A DNA stretch of 64,000 nucleotides from the IMG/VR virus record IMGVR_UViG_3300042458_001091, positions 1-64,000 of that record, one strand, 5' to 3'. Each line of letters opens with the position of its first letter. The stretch's first letter is position 1. The notes under the pieces were generated by a model. That model was not told the DNA's origin, did not search any database, and saw only the letters and a list, made by a program, of their open reading frames with translations. This document shows positions 56,703 through 64,000 of the stretch, piece by piece. The position numbers were made by a program, and so were the translations under genes. Origin of the DNA: a virus.

Positions 56703-57161
56703 TTAAGAAGTGTAAGTGATTGCAATAGCCTTTGGCCGGGCTTCTTCAGGAACTTCACGTCGTAGGTGAATGCTCAAGATACCAAGTTCAAGATGTGCAT
56801 TGCTGATTTCCACATGATCTGCCAGCTGGAATTCTCTGCGGAAACTACGCTCACTAATGCCTTTGTGTAAAAATGTATAAGAGGCATCAGGTGATTCTAC
56901 AGTTTCGGCACTGTGTTTGCCTTCAATGATCAAGAACTTTTTGTCCTTGGTAACTGAAAGGTTGTCAGGGCCAAAGCCAGCCACAGCCACACTGATCATG
57001 TACTCGTCTTCATTCACTTGTACAATGTTATAAGGTGGATAGTTAGTGGTGGATTGTTGAGCACTCACACGCATGAGTTCATCAAACATGTTGTCAAATC
57101 CGATACCAAATTTGTGAATTGCGGGAATATCAAAACTGCGAAGTGTTAATGTTTTAGTCAT
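56703..57161 (-). CDS. Small heat-shock protein (Hsp20, IbpA-like)
   Basis: 152 residues. Alpha-crystallin domain from YPPYNIVQVNEDEYMISVAVAGFGPDNL to LGILSIHLRREVP, with the C-terminal region and a N-terminal IGFDNMFDELMR typical of the IbpA type. It would hold unfolded proteins for refolding. Phage hsp20 is common in T4-like marine phages. Preceded by AAAGGAG, a leader hairpin and a sigma70 promoter. Confidence 0.93.
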   Translation of the reverse strand: MTKTLTLRSFDIPAIHKFGIGFDNMFDELMRVSAQQSTTNYPPYNIVQVNEDEYMISVAVAGFGPDNLSVTKDKKFLIIEGKHSAETVESPDASYTFLHKGISERSFRREFQLADHVEISNAHLELGILSIHLRREVPEEARPKAIAITYTS

Positions 57162-57196
57162 TTGTTTTCTCCTTTATTAAGCAAGTTGACTATACT

Positions 57197-57224
57197 GTGT
57201 GGACCCGACCATCGGCATCCACAC
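57197..57224 (-). other. 5'-terminal leader hairpin of the Hsp20 mRNA
   Basis: GTGTGGA / TCCACAC outer stem with inner CCGA/TCGG. The predicted transcription start from the promoter at 57231 falls at the first base of the stem. The leader then reads CAACTTGCTTAATAAAGGAG, shared in pattern with the leader before the groES-side micro-ORF. Confidence 0.6.
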
Positions 57225-57230
57225 GTATTT

Positions 57231-57259
57231 ATTATAACAAGATCAAATTATCTTGTCAA
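57231..57259 (-). promoter_or_regulatory. Sigma70-type promoter of Hsp20 (with overlapping late-like box)
   Basis: TTGACA - 17 nt - TATAAT on the minus strand. The same bases also contain AATAAATA, so both early and late use are possible. It directly follows the groEL stop. Confidence 0.75.
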
Positions 57260-58906
<1,647 letters not shown>

Positions 58907-59203
58907 TTATTCTCCTTTATTTACAATTGCCATTACATCGGTTTCGTACACGATGTTAAATTCTTCGTTGTCGACTTTGACTTTTTGCACAGCAGTCTTG
59001 CTGAACAAAACACGATCGCCAACTTTAACTACCATTGGTACCAGTTTGCCATCTTCGGCAATACGGCCAAGGCCAACAGCAAGCACATCACCCTGGCTGG
59101 GTTTTTCTGCTGCCGCATCTGGAATAATTAGACCACTGGCAGTTTTAGTTTCTGCCTCGATCAAACGCACAACAATGCGATCACGGATAGGGATTAATTT
59201 CAT
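58907..59203 (-). CDS. groES: Co-chaperonin GroES, 10-kDa subunit
   Basis: 98 residues, normal length. Starts [20 protein letters not shown], mobile loop [14 protein letters not shown] with the hydrophobic GLII that docks on GroEL, then [11 protein letters not shown] and [11 protein letters not shown]. Caps the GroEL chamber. First gene of the groESL pair with AAGGAAAAA upstream and a sigma70 promoter at 59237. Confidence 0.97.
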   Translation of the reverse strand: MKLIPIRDRIVVRLIEAETKTASGLIIPDAAAEKPSQGDVLAVGLGRIAEDGKLVPMVVKVGDRVLFSKTAVQKVKVDNEEFNIVYETDVMAIVNKGE

Positions 59204-59236
59204 AGTTTTTCCTTATAATAAATGAATCAATAGAAT

Positions 59237-59265
59237 AGTATAACATAGGCCGATGGCTATGTCAA
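59237..59265 (-). promoter_or_regulatory. Sigma70-type promoter of groESL
   Basis: TTGACA - 17 nt - TATACT on the minus strand, about 33 nt before the groES ATG. No CIRCE-like inverted repeat is seen, so host HrcA control is not expected. Confidence 0.75.
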
Positions 59266-59284
59266 CTGAACTGGGTTAAAAAGG

Positions 59285-59329
59285 TTATGTGCTGATGCTG
59301 TGATCAGGTGGTGACAGGTTTTTGATCAT
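59285..59329 (-). CDS. Micro-ORF (14 aa) with strong ribosome binding site
   Basis: MIKNLSPPDHSIST, ATG at 59329 directly after AAAGGAGAAAAA, the strongest site in the region. It is preceded by a late box and a UUCG-loop hairpin. It may be a leader peptide, a tiny functional peptide, or the remnant of a deleted chaperone gene whose expression signals were kept. Confidence 0.35.
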   Translation of the reverse strand: MIKNLSPPDHSIST

Positions 59330-59361
59330 TTTTTCTCCTTTAATAAGCAAGTTAATGTGAT

Positions 59362-59393
59362 GTAGCCCCGAAGGCACTACAAAGATATTTATA
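59362..59393 (-). promoter_or_regulatory. Late promoter TATAAATA with 5'-terminal hairpin
   Basis: TATAAATA at 59386-59393 on the minus strand; the predicted first base starts GTAGTGCC-TTCG-GGGCTAC (59362-59380), a stem with a stable UUCG loop. Leader ACTTGCTTATTAAAGGAG follows. Gives late expression of the micro-ORF and probably of groESL by read-through. Confidence 0.6.
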
Positions 59394-59411
59394 CCAAGAA
59401 ATCAGAAACCG

Positions 59412-60611
59412 TTAAGAATTTTGTTGTTCTAGGTTAATGGGTGTAGCGACTTGTGTTTTATCAATGGCAATTTTTAAAATATTTCGTGATTGATAATCTT
59501 TTAAGTTGTACATATGGGGTAGTAGTACTCGTTCAAGTTCTGTGTGCAATCCGCGAGCACCTGTTTTTGTGGTAATTGTACGTTCTGCAATCAAGTCTAT
59601 ACTGTCGGCATCAAAGTCCAGGGCCACACCATCCTGGTTAAACAACCATCTGTACTGACTGACCAAGTTGTTTTTTACTTCTGTTAAAATAGTAATAAGT
59701 TGAGATTTGGTCAGTTCTTCCAACTGTATAATAGATGGGAACCGTCCCACAAACTCTGGAATCATTCCGTAACGTACCAGATCGTCGGGTGTGATTGCTT
59801 CGGATACAGTTTCTTTGACAGTGCTGGCGCCAAACCCAATCGACGTGCCTTGTGTACGTGCTTTAATCACTTTGTCTAGTCCAACAAATGCACCACCTAC
59901 AATAAACAGTATGTTGGCAGTGTCAATGTCAATTGTTTCACTGCTGGATGTTTTGCGCACTCCTTGATTTGGCACTTTACAACGTGTGCCTTCGATCAGT
60001 TTAAGCAGTGCTTGTTGAACACCTTCGCCACTCACATCACGTGATACAGTACTGCTTTCACCTTTGCGAGCAATCTTATCTACTTCGTCAAGAAAGACGA
60101 TTCCACGTTGTGTGCGTTCAACATCGTTGCCGCTGGCGTGATACAATCTAGCAATCAAACTGTCAACATCGTCACCTACATAGCCTGCTTCTGTCAGCGT
60201 TGTGGCATCTGCAATGACAAAAGGCACATCCAGGTATTTGGCCACTGTGCGAGCCATCAATGTTTTACCTGTGCCGGTTGGGCCGGTCATCAAGATGTTG
60301 GCTTTTTGTATTTCGTTTTCAGGATCTGCATTGCCAATACGTTTGTAGTGATTGGCAATTGCTACACTTAACACAATCTTGGCAGTGGTCTGGCCAATCA
60401 CATATTGGTCCAGATACCGGTGTATTTCACGTGGATCTAACACTGACTCTGTTGTGGGTTTCTTGTCATGTTCTTTTGACAACAGCAGTCCGTGACAGAA
60501 TTCCACGCACTCGTTGCATATGCCAACATTGTGTCCTACAATTAGTTTGCCCACTTGATCTTTGTGCTTGTTACAAAAATTACAATGCGTGGGTGTTGTT
60601 TTAGCGATCAT
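59412..60611 (-). CDS. clpX: ATP-dependent Clp protease ATPase subunit ClpX
   Basis: 399 residues. N-terminal zinc-binding domain C10-x-x-C13...C32-x-x-C35; Walker A GPTGTGKT at 110-117; Walker B IVFLDEVDK with D175-E176; RYGMIPEFVGRFP, and sensor 2 in TKTGARGL. The ClpP-docking tripeptide I258-G259-F260 (SIGFGA) is kept, so it can engage a ClpP ring. It unfolds tagged proteins such as ssrA-tagged ones. Slightly shorter than E. coli ClpX (424). Downstream lie the chaperonin genes; clpP is elsewhere at 33131. Confidence 0.96.
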   Translation of the reverse strand: MIAKTTPTHCNFCNKHKDQVGKLIVGHNVGICNECVEFCHGLLLSKEHDKKPTTESVLDPREIHRYLDQYVIGQTTAKIVLSVAIANHYKRIGNADPENEIQKANILMTGPTGTGKTLMARTVAKYLDVPFVIADATTLTEAGYVGDDVDSLIARLYHASGNDVERTQRGIVFLDEVDKIARKGESSTVSRDVSGEGVQQALLKLIEGTRCKVPNQGVRKTSSSETIDIDTANILFIVGGAFVGLDKVIKARTQGTSIGFGASTVKETVSEAITPDDLVRYGMIPEFVGRFPSIIQLEELTKSQLITILTEVKNNLVSQYRWLFNQDGVALDFDADSIDLIAERTITTKTGARGLHTELERVLLPHMYNLKDYQSRNILKIAIDKTQVATPINLEQQNS

Positions 60612-60612
60612 T

Positions 60613-62151
60613 TTATTGTCCGGTCAAACGGCGTTCAATTTGTTCTTGTTCTGCTTCGCTCAACAGATCTGGATCGTATTCTCCCGAATCAATTTTCACA
60701 ATCAAGTGATCAATGTAGGCTTCATTGTACGCATAGCGATTGTTTAATTGCTTGTCTACCTCTATCCAATTATTTCCATTGTACTTGTACAGTACACTTG
60801 GCAACCGATCAACACGCAAGAAAGTATCGCCTTTCTTTGGACTCAACGGAAATGACGTCCCGAATCCAGTGGTGTTTTCTTTTGCAGGTGCGTTGTCAGG
60901 AGTTGGTCCTAGGTAGTATTTGGAAGACATCCAAGGTAGCGTATCAATCTTACCAATTTCGTACAAACGTTGCTGAGTTTTTAATGTTTGTCCAGGATTT
61001 TCTTCTTTCCATCGACGTGCGGCTGTTTTGGCTTCAGCATCCATTCCGTCCAGGTGATCATCTTCTGTATCGAGTGCTTGAATATCGGTGGCAACGACAT
61101 TCGTGTTGACTTCTTCTGTTTTAACAATCCTGTCAGTAGGAACTTCTGCCACGGGTAAATCTTCGTTTGCGTCATGTTGCTCTCCATTTGTGTTACAATC
61201 TTTGTTGGGACAAAATAGTCCAATGCCTGGTGCGTCTACTAGTGTGGTGCCACATTTGGCACAGTCAATAGCAGTGTCTTCTGGAAACAAGGTGCTTTTA
61301 ACAACCAGGTCTCCAGTTGGTAAATCTTTTACTAGGTCTTGTAGCTGTTCAATTTGTTCATCACTGAGTGGACCGTCATCTGCTTTGTACTTTTTTTCTC
61401 TGTTCCACTTTAGACTCTCAGTGGCAGCCAACAGCATCATGATGGCCAATGGATCAAACACTGTGACCAATATTATAATAACCCAACGAACTGCTTTTTC
61501 TAATAGATTAGTGTCAGGGTTGTCACCATAGATAAGTGCGGCTATGTATTTGATAGGGCCAACTTCGGCTTCTACTTTGCGCACTTCAGCCGCGATGGGC
61601 GCACGTTGTTCGTTGAGTGCTGTGATTTTTTGTTGTGCTGTTGCAATGTCTGCAAGGAGGCGAGCACGTTCTTTCTGCTGGGTTCTGCGTATGCTGACAG
61701 CTTTGTCTGCCCCTTTTTCGTCCTGACTGCGACCCATAACTTGGTCCACAGCCTCATCCATCTGTTTGAGAGCTTTGCGATTAGCATCTATGTTTTCTTT
61801 TTCGACCTTGATCTTCTCGTCATACAAAGCAATTTTGGCTTGTACATCACCGGATACCATACCTTGGTCCATGTGTGCCTTTGAAAGGAATCCAAAGATG
61901 CCCATACTAGTGATGACCATAAGCATAAACACTGCTGGCACCAGGTAAACCTTCATTAACCAGCGGCATTGACGCCAGTATTCATGCAGCCACAGTGTGA
62001 CTACAATTTTTGCCAGTTCCAGGATGCCGCCCATGATTATAATAGGCACCACAGCGGCAGCAAATATGGCCGCAAGCCCTGCAATAGAATACCAAGCCGC
62101 AATAACCGACAGGCTCAATGCTACTGCTAACGTAATCAAACTTAGAAACAT
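60613..62151 (-). CDS. Large membrane protein with coiled coil and zinc ribbon
   Basis: 512 residues from MFLSLITLAVALSLSV at 62151; the longer reading passes through the late box. Three N-terminal transmembrane helices (about 4-24, 28-50, 72-92), a periplasmic or cytoplasmic coiled coil (about 105-200), a further helix (about 225-245), then a cytoplasmic tail with a zinc ribbon (CAKC...CPNKDC) and a disordered linker. I recall similar conserved membrane proteins in T4-like phages without known role. Stop lies 1 nt before clpX. Confidence 0.8.
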   Translation of the reverse strand: MFLSLITLAVALSLSVIAAWYSIAGLAAIFAAAVVPIIIMGGILELAKIVVTLWLHEYWRQCRWLMKVYLVPAVFMLMVITSMGIFGFLSKAHMDQGMVSGDVQAKIALYDEKIKVEKENIDANRKALKQMDEAVDQVMGRSQDEKGADKAVSIRRTQQKERARLLADIATAQQKITALNEQRAPIAAEVRKVEAEVGPIKYIAALIYGDNPDTNLLEKAVRWVIIILVTVFDPLAIMMLLAATESLKWNREKKYKADDGPLSDEQIEQLQDLVKDLPTGDLVVKSTLFPEDTAIDCAKCGTTLVDAPGIGLFCPNKDCNTNGEQHDANEDLPVAEVPTDRIVKTEEVNTNVVATDIQALDTEDDHLDGMDAEAKTAARRWKEENPGQTLKTQQRLYEIGKIDTLPWMSSKYYLGPTPDNAPAKENTTGFGTSFPLSPKKGDTFLRVDRLPSVLYKYNGNNWIEVDKQLNNRYAYNEAYIDHLIVKIDSGEYDPDLLSEAEQEQIERRLTGQ

Positions 62152-62158
62152 AATGTAA

Positions 62159-62165
62159 TATTTAT
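62159..62165 (-). promoter_or_regulatory. Late-promoter-like box (GATAAATA)
   Basis: ATAAATA on the minus strand, 7 nt before the ATG of the large membrane protein; expected to drive it and clpX. Confidence 0.5.
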
Positions 62166-62170
62166 CTATG

Positions 62171-62569
62171 TTAGTTCCATGTCCGGTGTACTTCGGCAAT
62201 CCACTCACGGCCGTCGTATTCGTCTATTTGCCAGTCTACAGAGGCAGGAATCTCTACAATTTTTAATTCAGCAAAATTACCATTGGCTCGGGCTCCCAAT
62301 TCACGCACCACAGACACCAGCACCGGATCATCACGTGGAATATCACTGCTGTACCAGATTTTTCCATTGACCAGAATTAGCGGACCATATCGTTCAGTGT
62401 CAAATCGACTTTCACGATCTTGTGTTGTATAGTCAGTCAGTGATCGTTTTAGATACAACAACTCGGCTTCTTGACTTAGTCCATACCCACCGTGGCATGA
62501 GTTAATGACCACATACCGAACGCCTTTGAGATAGCGTATGAGTCGTTCTTGTTCGGTTTCTTGTATCAT
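62171..62569 (-). CDS. Conserved viral protein of unknown function
   Basis: 132 residues with VRYVVINSCHGGYGLSQEA at the N-terminus and DDPVLVSVVRELGARANGNFAELKIVEIPASVDWQIDEYDGREWIAE in the second half (landmarks: VINSCHGGYGLS, LKIVEIP, WQIDEYDG). The pattern recurs in many phages and large viruses in my recollection. No enzyme motif. Overlaps the GNAT-like gene by 4 nt. Confidence 0.8.
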   Translation of the reverse strand: MIQETEQERLIRYLKGVRYVVINSCHGGYGLSQEAELLYLKRSLTDYTTQDRESRFDTERYGPLILVNGKIWYSSDIPRDDPVLVSVVRELGARANGNFAELKIVEIPASVDWQIDEYDGREWIAEVHRTWN

Positions 62570-63030
62570 TCATCGAATAGATATTCGTAATTGACCGATG
62601 TTGTGTTAACTTGTAATACCACTGCACCATTACGCAAATGAAAACGTCGAGCCATTTCTGTTTGCGGGCTCAATGTTATAAATCGTTTAACTGGCATTGT
62701 ATCTTTGATCAGTTTGGCAGCACCCAACACAAGTTCACGACCAGCACCAGGCCGGTAACTCCATACTGTATAAAATACTGCAATGTCGCCAATGGGTTCG
62801 TTGGGTGTGGCAGGAGTAGAAAACTTTTCCAGTTCACCTTCGTCAGTTGGCACTTGATTACAAAATGCCGCACAGATTACGGCCAGTACTTCATTTGTGC
62901 TGTCATCTTCTAATACAAATACTTCTCTATTGGGATCCACACGCCAAAAGGTCGGCAGATGTGGACGAACAGGGTCGTCCTTGATAAAATTTAAATAATA
63001 ATCTGTTCGTACACTTTTTATTACGGCCAT
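62566..63030 (-). CDS. GNAT-like acetyltransferase fold protein
   Basis: 154 residues. VFVLEDDSTNEVLAVICAAF, AVFYTVWSYRPGAGRELVLGAAKLIKD and RFITLSPQTEMARRFHLRNGAVVLQ follow the strand-helix order of GNAT domains, with PGAGRELV in the acetyl-CoA loop position. Similar proteins are common in T4-like phages. Acceptor unknown. Confidence 0.7.
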   Translation of the reverse strand: MAVIKSVRTDYYLNFIKDDPVRPHLPTFWRVDPNREVFVLEDDSTNEVLAVICAAFCNQVPTDEGELEKFSTPATPNEPIGDIAVFYTVWSYRPGAGRELVLGAAKLIKDTMPVKRFITLSPQTEMARRFHLRNGAVVLQVNTTSVNYEYLFDE

Positions 63031-63031
63031 A

Positions 63032-63583
63032 TTATCCTAAATCTTGTGCGTAGTCATCTGCAAACTTATCTAACTTGTGTTGCTCGATTGCGGCTCTCAG
63101 TGCTTGTTCAACAAATTCATTAAATGTCATGTCCTGGTCATGAGCCATTTTCATGTATGTCAACAGTTCTTCGTCGCTAAAGTCCACTTGCATTTGTACA
63201 CGAGTGTCGTAGACCTCGCCGGCCACAATGGCTTCTAGCTTTTCTAAAAAGTCTTGTTCGACGTCCAAATCAATGTAATCAACATCGTCCCAGGCTTGAT
63301 TGGCCGACTCGCCGCGTCGAATCGCCTCGGCCGCATTCTTGTCTTGGTACTTGAGGTTGATCAAGCGATATGCACGTTCGTGTGTATAGTCACACACTGT
63401 TACTTCATATACCTTTTGACTTTTGGTACTAAACACAATATTGGCACTCCAGCCGCCCGAACCGTGAACACCGTTCCACGCACTCAGTTGATGCGAATTA
63501 GAACCGTAACAATTCCATCCGTAATCGCCGCCTTCGGTAACACGGTAATTAATAGCTTCCATATATTGTTGCATTGTGATCAT
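63032..63583 (-). CDS. Conserved phage protein with ribbon-helix-helix-like C-terminus
   Basis: 183 residues. N-terminal half with GWNCYGSNSHQLSAWNGVHGSGGWSANIVFSTKSQKVYEV (conserved in phages as I recall). The C-terminal part VQMQVDFSDEELLTYMKMAHDQDMTFNEFVEQALRAAIEQ reads as a ribbon-helix-helix. Possibly a DNA-binding regulator. Confidence 0.75.
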   Translation of the reverse strand: MITMQQYMEAINYRVTEGGDYGWNCYGSNSHQLSAWNGVHGSGGWSANIVFSTKSQKVYEVTVCDYTHERAYRLINLKYQDKNAAEAIRRGESANQAWDDVDYIDLDVEQDFLEKLEAIVAGEVYDTRVQMQVDFSDEELLTYMKMAHDQDMTFNEFVEQALRAAIEQHKLDKFADDYAQDLG

Positions 63584-63760
63584 TTAAACTCCCTTGTAGG
63601 CATCAAAAATAAGAGCTCCGCCGATTGTAAATCCCACTATAGCAAGTGCATAGTTACCTGTGACCAATGAACTTATTCCAGATAGTACATTTACTCCGCC
63701 AATTGTAAGACTGATTTCTCTTCTATTGCGGCCAACCCATATAAAAAATTTATCTAACAT
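63584..63760 (-). CDS. Small membrane protein (58 aa)
   Basis: ATG at 63760 sharing a base with the preceding stop (TAATG), TAA at 63584 directly before the next ATG. MLDKFFIWVGRNRREISLTI, then a hydrophobic stretch with GG motifs (GGVNVLSG, GFTIGGALIFDAYKGV), likely two membrane helices. Tight packing on both sides supports it as real. Confidence 0.72.
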   Translation of the reverse strand: MLDKFFIWVGRNRREISLTIGGVNVLSGISSLVTGNYALAIVGFTIGGALIFDAYKGV

Positions 63761-63990
63761 TATTCTTCCTTTACAAAGTCGTATGATCGTTCAAATATAG
63801 GACCATCACAAATATATAACTCACCATCGATTCCACGCATTAGGTAATCACCAGGCTTGCCCTGTTTGTAGTTGCCTTCTAACGTGTTCACTCGAAATTC
63901 TTCGTTGATTTGTTTGGCATGCACCACAATAGGCCGCTTGACACACGCACCCATAGATTCTACTTGCTCAAATGTGTCAAAAGTTTTCAT
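63760..63990 (-). CDS. Small phage protein with PGDYL-type motif
   Basis: 76 residues. GKPGDYLMRGIDGELYICDGPIFERSYDFV is the core of small phage and bacterial proteins known for the PGDYL/GELY pattern. The first half reads RPIVVHAKQINEEFRVNTLEG. A start upstream of the window edge is not excluded. Function unknown. Confidence 0.75.
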   Translation of the reverse strand: MKTFDTFEQVESMGACVKRPIVVHAKQINEEFRVNTLEGNYKQGKPGDYLMRGIDGELYICDGPIFERSYDFVKEE

Positions 63991-64000
63991 TCTTCTTCTC

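Noticed and set aside
59204-59411. A heat-shock CIRCE operator before groES
   Set aside because: The required 9-bp inverted repeat with 9-nt spacer is not present; a plain sigma70 promoter and a late box are seen instead.

Overview
The window looks like part of the genome of a large tailed bacteriophage of the T4-like (cyanophage/pelagiphage-related) kind, most likely infecting a Gram-negative proteobacterium. The evidence is the tight packing of short overlapping genes (ATGA and TAATG junctions), fibre-like proteins sharing one N-terminal module, late-promoter-like TATAAATA/NTAAATA boxes, many strong sigma70-type promoters in front of small genes, and the set of host-derived auxiliary genes (Hsp20, PstS, two ClpP-type proteases, UvdE, 2OG oxygenases, A-type Fe-S carrier) typical of such phages. 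No integrase, rRNA or ribosomal-protein gene is present. The phasin-like, entericidin-like, ADP-heptose and IbpA-like genes point to a proteobacterial host, possibly one that stores polyhydroxyalkanoate; this is inference.

Layout. 1-5.7 kb (-): a partial fibre gene, then an operon ending in Fe-S carrier, SGNH hydrolase, superoxide dismutase, second SGNH hydrolase, radical-SAM enzyme 1 and translation factor IF-1. 5.7-15.5 kb (-): FkbM methyltransferase, SleB-type lysin, many small genes with their own promoters, and a DNA methyltransferase next to a PD-(D/E)xK-like nuclease. 15.5-19.9 kb (-): a nine-cistron sugar operon with HldD-like epimerase and both HldE activities as separate, reversed, overlapping genes. 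20-23.8 kb (-): radical-SAM 2, a CAU-anticodon tRNA, cupin, HTH protein. 23.9-27.3 kb (+): long fibre and LamG-like protein. 27.4-35.7 kb (mostly -): radical-SAM 3, 4 and 5, GIY-YIG protein, entericidin-like lipoprotein, ClpP, a 2OG oxygenase. 35.7-42.4 kb: large unknown protein, second ClpP-like protease, FlgT-like exported protein with lipoprotein partner, phasin, glycosyltransferase-like protein. 42.4-49.3 kb (-): PstS behind a Pho box, UvdE, fibre-like protein, amidinotransferase, second 2OG oxygenase, nucleotide-sugar dehydrogenase. 49.4-54 kb (+): an exported low-complexity operon. 54-56.3 kb: radical-SAM 6 and a metallophosphoesterase. 56.3-60.6 kb (-): ClpS, Hsp20, GroEL, GroES, ClpX. 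60.6-64 kb (-): large membrane protein and small conserved phage genes.

How the genes may work together. Three themes stand out: (i) six divergent radical-SAM enzymes with N-terminal extra cysteines, with a Fe-S carrier and superoxide dismutase in the operon of one of them; (ii) a protein-homeostasis set (GroEL/ES, Hsp20, ClpX with its ClpP-docking loop, ClpP, ClpS, IF-1) that could largely replace host folding and regulated proteolysis; (iii) surface-sugar and envelope functions (ADP-heptose genes, nucleotide-sugar dehydrogenase, amidinotransferase, glycosyltransferase-like protein, exported proteins). Functions are assigned by reading motifs only; no database search was run.
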